Positions 23,801-31,538 of a stretch of 31,632 bases of DNA are shown here, one piece after another; the first letter of the stretch is position 1, and every line of letters starts with the position of its first letter. The translations under genes were made by a program, and so were the position numbers. The stretch is taken from assembly GCA_050180235.1 (NCBI GenBank), contig JBFXEJ010000072.1, positions 1-31,632 on the forward strand, written 5' to 3'. A model generated the notes under the pieces. The model saw only the letters and a program-made list of their open reading frames with translations, was not told where the DNA came from and ran no database searches. Source of the stretch: JAABRU01 sp050180235. GTDB lineage: Bacteria > Desulfobacterota > Desulfobacteria > Desulfobacterales > Desulfococcaceae.

Positions 23801-26800
23801 GTGGTATGTCCATTGACAATGCGGGTATCCAATGCCAAATCCGCGAGTCTGTGCCGTGCCAGATGCTCGTCTTTCATCAGGATTGATGCAAAAATCAGGC
23901 GTTCCGGATCAATGCCCCGGATTTGTGCCGCTTTTTTCAGATTTTTTTCCGCAGCTTCATGTTTGCGCAGCAGCCACAGCACAGATCCCGGAACCCGGCG
24001 CAGAATATTCATCCATATATCAAACATCACAGGTTCAATCTTGTAATTGTTGTTGAACGAACAGAATACAAAAGCGTTTTCCGGCAGAGAAAAATCCGCT
24101 CGTTTCATTTGCTTTTGGGAAATAGGCTGCTCACTGTCATTGATCTGATAACAGTTTGGCATATAAACAAATTTTTCACTGAAATGCGGTGTATGTTCCG
24201 GTGGACTCACAATGCGATCCGTAATGACATAATCAAAGAAATCCCCTCCTGTGGTTCCGGGATAAGCCAGATAACTCACCTGAACCGGCGCAGGCCGAAT
24301 CGCACCCATGCGCAGCAGCGTATTGTTATCTCCAGTGAATCCAATCAAATCCACCAGAATATGAATCCCGTCCCTGTAAATCTGTTCTGCTGCCTGCGCG
24401 TGGCTCATGGCAGTGAGTTCCAGAAATTTGTCACAGTTCTGCAAAATTTTTTCCCTGTATCCTGTCCCGTCTTCCTTTCCGTAAGCATAGCAATAAATTT
24501 CAAACTGTTCCCGTTTGTGCACACGGAAAAGTCCAAGCATGAGATGCGCAGTGGGATGATTGTGAAATCCATTGGACAGATAGCCAATGCGGATTTTTTT
24601 TGCCGGATTTTTGCGGTACTGATCAAAGGAAAAACGCACAGGAACCGTCTGCTGCATATGGGTCTGTATCTGCTTTGCCCACGCGGCCGCGACTGCACAA
24701 TTATAAGCAGGGTCAGCATGACGGAGCATGTTCATAAAAGGCGTTTCCGCAGGTTTTCTGCTCTGCGCGAGTGCATTGCGGGTCAGGGCATCCATGCCGG
24801 GAGCCAGTCGCGCGATCCTGTCCCAGTCACAGACATGCTGTGACTGGAAAAACAGACTGCTGTACGCCTCTTCATATTCGGGACGGATTTCCAAAGCTTT
24901 TTCAAAACAGGAAATTGCAGCAGGCACATCTTTTTTCCGCACAAGAGCCAGTCCCATATTGTACCAGGCTTCGCAATGTTTGGGATTGATTTCAACTGCT
25001 TTGCGGTATGAATCAATTGCCTCGTCACTTCTGCCCATTCCTTTGAGAACCGCTCCCAGATTGCTGTAATACACAGGATTGGCATGAGAATGCAGAATAG
25101 CGTTTTTTATGAGTTTTTCCGCTTTTTCATTGTCACCCGAAGCATGGGCTGCAAGTCCGGACAGATGCAGCGCGTCCGGCTGCTGCGGAAAACGCGCAAG
25201 AATCTGCTGATAGATTTTTTCTGCTGCCTGTATCTGCCCGCTCTGATGCAGATGAACAGCTTCAGCAAGTTCCTTTTGCATATCAAATGGTTTGTTTGCA
25301 GAAAGGGAAGCAGGAATCTTTTTCTGCACCGCTTTTTCTTCGGATGATTTCAGACTTGTTTCTTCAATGGCAATGCGTGCAGGTTTTTCCCCTTTGAGGA
25401 ATTTTTCCCACATGATTTCATAGCCCTTTTCCAGATGTTTCACAAACCGGGCTGTGTCAAAAAGCGGCTGGGTTTTGCGGTTTTCCCAAAGTTTTTTCTT
25501 AATTTTTTCAAGTTCATGCGGATGATTTGCCAAATGCACGGCAAGAGATTCGTACTCCGGCAGGGTATTGGTAATGAGTTCCGGCAGTCCCACTGCATTG
25601 AGCAGACTGGCTGAAACCCGTGATGCAAAATGGCTTCCCTGCAAAGTGAGTACCGGCAATCCTGCCCAGAGCGCATCGCTGGTGGTGGTATGGCCGTTGA
25701 CAATGCGGGTATCCAATGCCAAATCCGCAAGTTTGTGCCGGGACAGATGCTCTTCTTTTGGCATACTCTGGGCAAAAACAATCCGTTCCGGAGCTATGCC
25801 TACAGCAGCAGCCGCATCTTTGAGATTTTTTTCCGCAGCAGGCCCGCCCCGGAAAATCCACATCACAGAATTTGGAACCTGACGCAGAATGCGCATCCAC
25901 GCAGAAAACATTATAGAATCAATCTTATAAACCTGATTAAAGGAGCAGAAAACAAAAGCATTTTCCGGAAGACCGGCATCTGCTCTGGTGAACTGCTTTT
26001 CTGCAATGGGCTGAACATGATCATTGACCTGATAACTGTTTGGCATATAAACAAATTTTTCAGTGAAAAATTTTTCATGCTCTTCGGGCGTGACAATGCG
26101 ATCTGTGATGACATAATCCAGAAACTCTGCACCTGTAGTTCCCGGATAGCCCAGATACGTAACCTGCACAGGCGCAGGCCGGAATGCACAGATTTCCAGC
26201 CGGTTTCCTTTGGTATACCCTTTCAGATCCACAAGAATATCAATCTGATCCGCATGAATGCTTTGGGCAGACTCCATATGATTTCTGTCATAAATGTCAA
26301 CAAAACGGTCACAGTCTTTTTCAATCTGCTTCCGGTAATGGCTGCCGTCATCCTTTCCGTATGAATAGGCAAAAATTTCAAATTTTTTTCTGTCATGCAA
26401 ACCGAAAAAAGTGCGCATGAGATGCGCAGTGGCATGATTGTGAAAATCATTGGAAAGATAAGCCACCCGGATTTTCTTTTTTCCTGCTCTCTGGCGGGGA
26501 TCAAAGGAAAAACGCAAACCCAATCCTTCCATGCGTTTGGACAAAGCCCGGCTCCAGGATTTTGCCACTGCATAATTGTGCGCAGGATCCGGAACCCGCA
26601 TCATGCTCATAAACGGCATTTCCTCGGTTTCCCGTTCCTCTTCCAATGCCTTTTGTGTCAGTTTGTCCAGTCCGGGCGTCATATCTGCAATTTCCTGCCA
26701 TGCACACGCGTGCATCAGTTGAAAAACCAGACTGGAATATGCGCGGGAATGTTTGGGATCAATGCCCACAGCCTTGCGGTAATAGGCAATTGCCTCTTCA

Positions 26801-29544
26801 GTCTTTTTTATGGACTGAAACAGATTGCCCATATTATTGAAGGTTTCCGCATAATCGGGACGGAGTTTTGCAGCCTGGCGGTAGCAGGTCAGAGCCTCTT
26901 CTTTGCGATCCAGTTCATTGAGACTGATGCCCAGATTGTTCAGGGTTTCCACCAGTTCCGGTTTTAATTCCAATGCCTTGCGGTAAGAGGCAATCGCGAG
27001 TTCCATCCTGCCCTGATCTTTGTACACATTGGCAAGATTGTTCTGCACTTCCGCATAATCCGGTTTTAATTCCAATGCTTTTTCATAGCAGGCAATGGCC
27101 TCGCCCAGCCGTTTCTGCGCCTGATGCAGATTGCCCAGATTGTTGTATGCCTGCGGATAATCCGGTTTCAAATCAAGTGCTTTGCAATAATATTCCAAAG
27201 CCTGCTGCGGTTTTTCATGCTGAATGGCATTGCCCATATTGTGCCATGCCTCTGCATACTCAGGACGGAGCCGGATGGCCTCTTCATAGGCAGAAACCGA
27301 TTCACCAATTTTTTCCTGATTTTTCAGCACATTTCCCAGATTGTACCAGGCTTCGGGATTGCCGGGTTTGATTTCAATGGCCTTTCGGTAACATTGTGCA
27401 GCCTCTTCCTGACGATCCACAGCCTGCAGCACCGCGCCCAGATTGCTGAAAAACACAGGATTATTGGGAAAAATGGCTATTGCTTTGCGTATCATTTCCA
27501 CAGCTTTTTCATGCTCGCCCCGCTGATGTGCAGCAACACCGGACAGATGCAGCGCGTCCGGATGTCCCGGAATGCGTGCAAGAATGCTCTGGTAAATTTT
27601 ATCTGCTGCCTCTGTGTCACCCGCCTCATGAAGACGAAGCGCACTGCGAATTTCCTCTGCCGCGTTCGGCTGCCCCTGTTTTTCCGGGGAAATCATCTGA
27701 TTCACCTTATTCTCCCTTGTTTTTATCCTGATGCGGTCTGGACTTTTGCCACTCAGATACCGGTTCCATATTTCCCAAAATCCGGCTTCCAAATCTCCTG
27801 CAAAACCTTTTGTGTCAAAAAGCGGCATTGCCGTCCGATTTTGCCAAAGTTCCTCTTTTATCCCTTTTAATCTGTTTGGGTCAAGAGCAATTTGCACAGC
27901 AAGGGATTCATAGGCGTTCAGATCATCGGCAATCAACTGGGAAAAACCGATTGCATTCAAAATGCTGGCAGAAACGCGGGATGCAAAATGACTGCCCTGC
28001 AAAGCAATGAGCGGAACTCCGGCCCAGAGCGCATCGCTGGTCGTGGTATGGCCGTTGACAATGCGGGTATCCAGCGCAATATCCGCGAGCTGATGCCGGG
28101 CCAGATGTTCGGCTTTTTCCATGCGTTTGGAAAAAATCAGACGATCCCGCGATATTCCCCTTTTTTCCGCCTCATTTTTCAGATTTTTCTCTGCTGCCGC
28201 GTTTTCCCAAATCAGCCACAGCACACTGGCCGGAACCTGATGCAAAATCTTCATCCATACATCAAACATCACCGGTTCAATTTTCAGATTCTGGTTAAAG
28301 GAGCAGAAAACAAACGCGTTTTCCGGCAAAGCAAAATCGCTTCTCTGCCATTTTCTTTGGGAAATGGGCTGGGTACTGTCATTGACCTGATAGCAGTGTG
28401 GCATATACAGAAAAGATTCACTGTAATACGCCGCATGATTTTCCGGGCTTACAATGGCATCAGTAATCACATAATCCAGAAAATCCGCGCCCGAAGTTCC
28501 GGGAAATCCCAGCCATGTGACCTGAACCGGCGCGGGACGCAATGCACAGATGCCCAGACGGTTGCTGCGGGTATGTCCTTTGAGATCAACAAGAATATCA
28601 ACCTGATCCGCAAAAATCTGCTGTGCTGATTCTGCGTGTCCCATATGCAGAATATCTGTAAAACGATCCGTGTCCGCAATGATTTTCTTCCGGTAATCAC
28701 TGCCATCATCAGGGCCGTAGGAATAGCAGTAAATTTGGAACTGATCCCGGTTATGGCATTGGAAAAGACTGCGCATAAGATGCGCTGTGGCATGATTCTG
28801 AAAATCATTGGAAAGATAGGCAATAATGAGCGGAGAACCGGGTTTTTTTCTGCGGTTTTCAAAGGAAAAACAAAGATTCATCTGCGCAGCCTGCCGGGTA
28901 ATGCCCTGACTCCATGCTTTGGCAACAGCAAAATTGCGTGCCGGATCAGTATTTCTGCAAAGGCATTCAAAAGGCGTTTCCACAGGCATCTGACCGGTCT
29001 GCAATGCAGCAAGATTCATCTGATCAAATACCGGAAGCATACTTTCCAGTTTGTTCCATTCACAGGTCTGCTGCAAGAGATGGATCAGTGTGCCGCGCGG
29101 TTCGCCGTACTCCGGCCGGATATGAAGTGCTTTTTCATAGCAGGAAATGGCTTTTTCCGGATGTCCTGTATCCTTGAAAACATTGCCCATATTATAACAG
29201 GCTTCGGCAAAATCAGGTTTCAGATCCAATGCACGGCGGTATTGGGAAATGGCCTGATCAAAACGTCCCAGATTGTGCAGAGCAAGTCCCATATTGCTGT
29301 AATAAGCAGATTTTTTCGGATGAATGCCAATGGCTTTCTCAATCAGTTCAACGGCTTTTGTGTCATTGCCGGTCTGATGTGCGATGACACCGGAAAGATG
29401 AAGCGCATCAGGGAAATTGGGCTGAATTTCCAGTATTTTCCGATAAATTTCCCCAGCTTTGTCCAGACGGCCTTCTTTATGAAAAGCAAGTCCCTCATTG
29501 AGCATTTTTGCCGGATCAGCAGAATTTGTTTGTGTGGTTTTCAT
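20869..29544 (-). CDS. Giant four-unit TPR + GT41 (O-GlcNAc-transferase-like) polyprotein
   Basis: This 2891-residue cytoplasmic protein is made of four consecutive TPR-GT41 units. By eye the TPR arrays count 4, 9, 4 and 11 repeats of 34 residues (about residues 12-150, 640-950, 1420-1560, 2065-2440). Catalytic domains lie at about 220-610, 1020-1400, 1650-2030 and 2510-2880. The HTT motif falls at about residues 495, 1281, 1909 and 2776. All four keep NH(A/P)xxHL, the KIE/KID lysine and HTT. Unit 3 has LVDLIGFTGDNNTLLRMG instead of LVDLKGxTxxxRLEIC. Unit 4 has YTGHTT instead of VNGHTT, and LVELMGYT. Unit junctions carry short linkers, one of them Pro-rich (PPPPVQSPAP, before unit 4). It follows the same repeat logic as the 2027-residue neighbour, so the pair probably arose by in-gene unit duplication. 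Substrates are unknown. Confidence 0.92.
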   Translation of the reverse strand: MKTTQTNSADPAKMLNEGLAFHKEGRLDKAGEIYRKILEIQPNFPDALHLSGVIAHQTGNDTKAVELIEKAIGIHPKKSAYYSNMGLALHNLGRFDQAISQYRRALDLKPDFAEACYNMGNVFKDTGHPEKAISCYEKALHIRPEYGEPRGTLIHLLQQTCEWNKLESMLPVFDQMNLAALQTGQMPVETPFECLCRNTDPARNFAVAKAWSQGITRQAAQMNLCFSFENRRKKPGSPLIIAYLSNDFQNHATAHLMRSLFQCHNRDQFQIYCYSYGPDDGSDYRKKIIADTDRFTDILHMGHAESAQQIFADQVDILVDLKGHTRSNRLGICALRPAPVQVTWLGFPGTSGADFLDYVITDAIVSPENHAAYYSESFLYMPHCYQVNDSTQPISQRKWQRSDFALPENAFVFCSFNQNLKIEPVMFDVWMKILHQVPASVLWLIWENAAAEKNLKNEAEKRGISRDRLIFSKRMEKAEHLARHQLADIALDTRIVNGHTTTSDALWAGVPLIALQGSHFASRVSASILNAIGFSQLIADDLNAYESLAVQIALDPNRLKGIKEELWQNRTAMPLFDTKGFAGDLEAGFWEIWNRYLSGKSPDRIRIKTRENKVNQMISPEKQGQPNAAEEIRSALRLHEAGDTEAADKIYQSILARIPGHPDALHLSGVAAHQRGEHEKAVEMIRKAIAIFPNNPVFFSNLGAVLQAVDRQEEAAQCYRKAIEIKPGNPEAWYNLGNVLKNQEKIGESVSAYEEAIRLRPEYAEAWHNMGNAIQHEKPQQALEYYCKALDLKPDYPQAYNNLGNLHQAQKRLGEAIACYEKALELKPDYAEVQNNLANVYKDQGRMELAIASYRKALELKPELVETLNNLGISLNELDRKEEALTCYRQAAKLRPDYAETFNNMGNLFQSIKKTEEAIAYYRKAVGIDPKHSRAYSSLVFQLMHACAWQEIADMTPGLDKLTQKALEEERETEEMPFMSMMRVPDPAHNYAVAKSWSRALSKRMEGLGLRFSFDPRQRAGKKKIRVAYLSNDFHNHATAHLMRTFFGLHDRKKFEIFAYSYGKDDGSHYRKQIEKDCDRFVDIYDRNHMESAQSIHADQIDILVDLKGYTKGNRLEICAFRPAPVQVTYLGYPGTTGAEFLDYVITDRIVTPEEHEKFFTEKFVYMPNSYQVNDHVQPIAEKQFTRADAGLPENAFVFCSFNQVYKIDSIMFSAWMRILRQVPNSVMWIFRGGPAAEKNLKDAAAAVGIAPERIVFAQSMPKEEHLSRHKLADLALDTRIVNGHTTTSDALWAGLPVLTLQGSHFASRVSASLLNAVGLPELITNTLPEYESLAVHLANHPHELEKIKKKLWENRKTQPLFDTARFVKHLEKGYEIMWEKFLKGEKPARIAIEETSLKSSEEKAVQKKIPASLSANKPFDMQKELAEAVHLHQSGQIQAAEKIYQQILARFPQQPDALHLSGLAAHASGDNEKAEKLIKNAILHSHANPVYYSNLGAVLKGMGRSDEAIDSYRKAVEINPKHCEAWYNMGLALVRKKDVPAAISCFEKALEIRPEYEEAYSSLFFQSQHVCDWDRIARLAPGMDALTRNALAQSRKPAETPFMNMLRHADPAYNCAVAAAWAKQIQTHMQQTVPVRFSFDQYRKNPAKKIRIGYLSNGFHNHPTAHLMLGLFRVHKREQFEIYCYAYGKEDGTGYREKILQNCDKFLELTAMSHAQAAEQIYRDGIHILVDLIGFTGDNNTLLRMGAIRPAPVQVSYLAYPGTTGGDFFDYVITDRIVSPPEHTPHFSEKFVYMPNCYQINDSEQPISQKQMKRADFSLPENAFVFCSFNNNYKIEPVMFDIWMNILRRVPGSVLWLLRKHEAAEKNLKKAAQIRGIDPERLIFASILMKDEHLARHRLADLALDTRIVNGHTTTSDALWGGLPVITMQGSHFASRVSASILTAIGLPELITHSLQEYENLAVRLAGNPKEIFAVRKKLAENRIQSSLFDTPRFTIALEAAYRKMWELFLAGSSPKQMQIAEGAQPVPQPRQIAPPPPVQSPAPVMLLPPDLQRELETAVRFHQQGNAQQAGAIYRNILELHPNHPDALHLSGVLCHQQGDYAKAVSLIEKAIAVFPHNPLYYSNLAASLHKLGKKDQAIFCYEKAIAIKPDYADAYYSLGNLCRAACRLADAIAHYQKVLDFKPADPAGVYNNMGVVWQDLGKNEKALECYQKALDAKPDYAEVYNNVGNTFRAMGDLPQAMASYRKSLELKPDAAEVLNNMGVVFQEMKEPENALSAYQKALEIKPDYAEVCNNMGLVLRQQNRTDEAISSYLKAIAIKPDYPEVHNNLGNALRAKKEWDKALSCFHKALEIKPDYADARHNMGNTFQDMGEPDKAISCYEELLHIHPEHVQAHMSMGLLYQDQRKLEQAISCYENVLRIQPGHEEAYATLFHQLQHVCHWKKAGEMEKGLENMTRKALEEKRKPAETPFINLVRQDDPQFNFLVAKAWAENIEKSVAEFRQEFSFAERRKKTGKIVIGYVSNDFRNHPVSHLILSLFGLHDRNRFEIRCYSYGKDDNSSYRKRIMADCDVFADIRELSHAQAAERIYKDQVDILVELMGYTAESRLEICALRPAPVQVTYLGYPGTTAAEYMDYIITDPIVSPAEHAAYYSEKFAYVPHCYQINDFNEPIADITYTKKDFALPEDQFVFCSFNQAYKIDPIMFDVWMQIFRRVPQSVLWLLEWSPAVKKNLMQEWIAGGMEEKRVIFSPRLPKPKHLARQKLADLMLDTRLYTGHTTSSDALWAGLPLITMRGKHFPSRVSASILSAAGLPELITASLKEYEDLAVRLAQNPNELAGIREKLAQNRLTCPLFDTPRFVRNMENLYQQMWEIFCKGEKPCQISAAENS

Positions 29545-29909
29545 TGCTTATTTATAAATATTCCATCAAAAGTTTTTCGATTCCCGTTCATATGCTCAGC
29601 ATCAATGCCATTGACTTAAACCTTTTTCCCCTTTACGAAAAGCAGGGCAGTCAAGTTCTAATTTCATTAAGCAGTTCTTTGGCATTAAAAAATTGGCAGA
29701 TGGACTTTTCAGACTGATAAAAATGTGATATACTGCTCCTGTTTTTTTGTCAATATATCATTAACGGAAAGCAGAAAGATGATTGCAGAAAAGGCAAAAG
29801 CCGGAAGTTTTTGCTGCTTTGCCGGGATATTCTTTTCTGGAAATCACCATAACAATATTCTGATTGTACATGTTTTGGGAAAAAACGGGAAATATTCTGC
29901 CCCAGTGTA

Positions 29910-30042
29910 TTATACCGATTCTCCATTGAAAGTATACTTATGATTCGGTTTCCCACAGAGAACACAGAGATAAAAAAACCGCAGAGAACACAGAGAGGAA
30001 ACAACTCATCTTATTGTATAAATTTAATAGCGAATTGGTATT
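29910..30042. repeat. Inverted pair of short interspersed elements (TTATACC...ATTC...TATA type)
   Basis: Plus strand 29910-29937 reads TTATACCGATTCTCCATTG followed by AAAGTATA. The reverse complement of 30014-30042 reads TAATACCAATTCGCTATT followed by AAATTTATACA. A third member, TTATACCGGTTCGCCATTG followed by GTTTTATACA, is at 20712-20740. The three are about 28 bp each and clearly related. Confidence 0.6.
29954..29998. repeat. Tandem CACAGAGAACACAGAGA repeat
   Basis: Two copies, 29954-29970 and 29981-29998, are separated by an A-rich spacer. This type of non-coding repeat is common between genes in large bacterial genomes. The complementary-sense relative TTTGTGxxxCTTTGTGxC is present downstream of tmk (31056-31099). 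Confidence 0.7.
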
Positions 30043-30175
30043 ACAGAGGCAGGGACAGCGGGAAATCTCCGTGCTGCCTGCCCGCTGATTCGGACGCTGT
30101 TTTTGCAGGTTCCTGATTCTTTCTTCCGTGCGGTTGGTTTTTTTCCATGAATTTTGCCGCATAAGTAGGCAAACG

Positions 30176-30251
30176 AAATTTTTCGTGTATTCAAAAAACC
30201 GGATTTTTCCGAAAAATCCGGTTTTTCTGAAAAGTTTATACACGAAAATTT
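30176..30251. repeat. Long imperfect palindrome (hairpin)
   Basis: The inner 15-bp perfect arms AAAAACCGGATTTTT (30194-30208) and AAAAATCCGGTTTTT (30212-30226) have a 3-base loop. The outer arms AAATTTTTCGTGTAT (30176-30190) and ATACACGAAAATTT (30238-30251) match with one base missing. It sits 137 bp before tmk. It could act as a transcription boundary or be a small mobile palindrome. Confidence 0.85.
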
Positions 30252-30387
30252 ATGGAACCTTACTTAAAAACAATCCTGCATATTGCACTCTGATTCTTTA
30301 TGGTGTAAACAGAATCTGTCCGGGAGATTGTGTTCAGTCCGAATGCTTTTTATGTTCCGGAACTATTCACCATCAGGAACAAAATTT

Positions 30388-31008
30388 ATGTTTATTACTT
30401 TTGAAGGCATAGAGGGCTCCGGAAAAACCACCCAGATCCGGGCCGCTGCCGACTGGCTGAAAAACAGGGGCATAAACTGCCTCTGCACCCGTGAACCCGG
30501 CAGCACGGTCATAGGCTTGAAAATACGGGGAATCCTCCTTGACCCGGACAACCGGCAACTGGATCATATGGCAGAACTCCTGCTGTATATGGCGGATCGG
30601 GCACAGCATATCGCGGATGTGATCCGGCCTGCTCTGGCCCAGGGAAAAACCGTGCTCTGCGACCGCTATTTTGATGCGACCCTTGCCTATCAGGGATATG
30701 CCAGGGGATTGGACAGAAATATGCTGAAAAATCTGCACAGCCTGCTGTTTGACAATCTCCAGCCTGATCTGACCCTTTTGCTGGATTTACCTGCGGAAAC
30801 CGGTCTGCACCGGGCCTGGAAACAGATCAGCAACGGAGAACGGACTGCCGCAGAGAGCCGTTTTGAGGCGGAAAAACTGGCCTTTCATGAAAAAGTGCGG
30901 GCCGGGTATCTGGATATGGCACAAAAAGAACCGGAACGCTTCCGAATTATTGATGCTTCCCTTTCCCCGGAGCAGGTCAGGGAAAAAATCATTGACATCC
31001 TAACGTAG
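30388..31008 (+). CDS. tmk: Thymidylate kinase
   Basis: This 206-residue protein is normal for dTMP kinase, which phosphorylates dTMP to dTDP in dTTP synthesis. The P-loop is FEGIEGSGKTTQ at the N-terminus. The substrate segment is REPGSTVIGLKIR (families usually have REPGGT, so one Gly is Ser). The DRY motif is CDRYFDATLAYQG, and TLLLDLPAETGLHRA precedes the LID region with SRFEAE. The start at 30388 is set by AGGAA eight bases upstream and by homology; the frame is open further upstream but without motif support. The gene is alone on its strand, and a hairpin overlaps its stop. It is the only clear housekeeping gene fully inside the window. Confidence 0.95.
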   Translation: MFITFEGIEGSGKTTQIRAAADWLKNRGINCLCTREPGSTVIGLKIRGILLDPDNRQLDHMAELLLYMADRAQHIADVIRPALAQGKTVLCDRYFDATLAYQGYARGLDRNMLKNLHSLLFDNLQPDLTLLLDLPAETGLHRAWKQISNGERTAAESRFEAEKLAFHEKVRAGYLDMAQKEPERFRIIDASLSPEQVREKIIDILT

Positions 31009-31029
31009 AACAAACTTCCGTTTTGTTCT
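31007..31029 (+). terminator. Probable rho-independent terminator of tmk
   Basis: Arms AGAACAAA (31007-31014) and TTTGTTCT (31022-31029) form an 8-bp stem overlapping the stop codon. GCTTTATTT follows, a weak T-rich tail. The stem is AT-rich, so strength is uncertain. Confidence 0.45.
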
Positions 31030-31055
31030 GCTTTATTTCTGAAATTGTGCCATGA

Positions 31056-31099
31056 TCTTTGTGAAACTTTGTGCCTTCGTGTCTTTGTGGCAAAGGGGA
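31056..31099. repeat. Degenerate tandem TTTGTG/CTTCGTG repeat
   Basis: It contains CTTTGTGAAACTTTGTGCC, then TTCGTGTCTTTGTGGC. These are imperfect repeats of about 12 bases of the common intergenic TTTGTG type, antisense in flavour to the CACAGAG repeat at 29954-29998. Confidence 0.6.
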
Positions 31100-31163
31100 A
31101 AAAAATTATGACAGGAATTCTGTGCTGAAATATTTCCTTTATTTTAAGTGATTTCCAGAAAAG

Positions 31164-31230
31164 AATATACCGCCAAAGTATCAAAAGCTTCCAGCTTTTG
31201 ACATGTGCCTGTGAACTGAACCGGTATATT
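31164..31230. repeat. Nested inverted repeat
   Basis: Outer arms AATATACCG (31164-31172) and CGGTATATT (31222-31230) surround an inner perfect hairpin TCAAAAGCT-TCC-AGCTTTTGA (31181-31201). The inner stem is not followed by a T-run on either strand. Confidence 0.75.
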
Positions 31231-31315
31231 TATTTTCATAAATCACCTTATAGTTATACCAATACTTAAAATATTTCGGTTATCCTGTTTCCGGAACTTC
31301 CGGACTCCGAAATAA

Positions 31316-31424
31316 ACTTATATAATTTAAATAAGCCGCGAATGACACAAATATGCACTGACTGCACAAACTGTAATTCGTGCAATTCGCGGCTGTACCA
31401 TCAAATCTTCTGAGTAATGGTATA
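31316..31424. repeat. MITE-like palindromic repeat, copy 2 (inverted relative to 20516-20640)
   Basis: The reverse complement begins ATTACTCAGAAGATTTGATG, then GTACAGCCGCGAATTGCACG, and ends GTCATTCGCGGCTTATTTAA. It matches copy 1 at both ends, including the palindromic CGAAT arms. It lies in inverted orientation about 10.8 kb away. Confidence 0.75.
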
Positions 31425-31538
31425 AGTTAAAATTCATGAAATATCAAAGTGTTAAAGTGTCAGATTTCAGTATGCAGTCAGCACTGAAACCTGACACCTG
31501 AACACCGAAACCTGAACACTCAAACAGCGGAAAACCAT

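Larger units (their letters stand above)
29545..30387. other. Divergent intergenic region between the giant GT41 gene and tmk
   Basis: This 843-bp region separates divergently transcribed genes and should hold both promoters. No gene is convincing: a 72-codon plus-strand ORF at 29725-29943 has no family resemblance and runs into a repeat. Contents are a pair of inverted TATACC-type elements (29910-29937, 30014-30042), a tandem CAGAGAACACAGAGA repeat (29954-29998), and a long hairpin (30176-30251). Confidence 0.6.
31009..31538. other. Intergenic region between tmk and the cysteine-synthase-like gene
   Basis: This 530-bp spacer has no convincing gene. It contains the tmk terminator, a TTTGTG-type repeat, a nested inverted repeat, the inverted copy of the MITE-like element, and a CCTGAACAC-rich stretch (about 31485-31522) directly before the next start codon. 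Confidence 0.6.

Noticed and set aside
20869..29544. TPR-coding repeats as a DNA-level satellite
   Set aside because: Periodicity of 102 bp follows the 34-residue TPR, with mostly synonymous and conservative changes; it is protein repeat structure, not a non-coding repeat.
29725..29943. 72-codon plus-strand ORF
   Set aside because: It has no recognisable domain, its end lies in a TATACC-type repeat, and its composition does not resemble the neighbouring genes.
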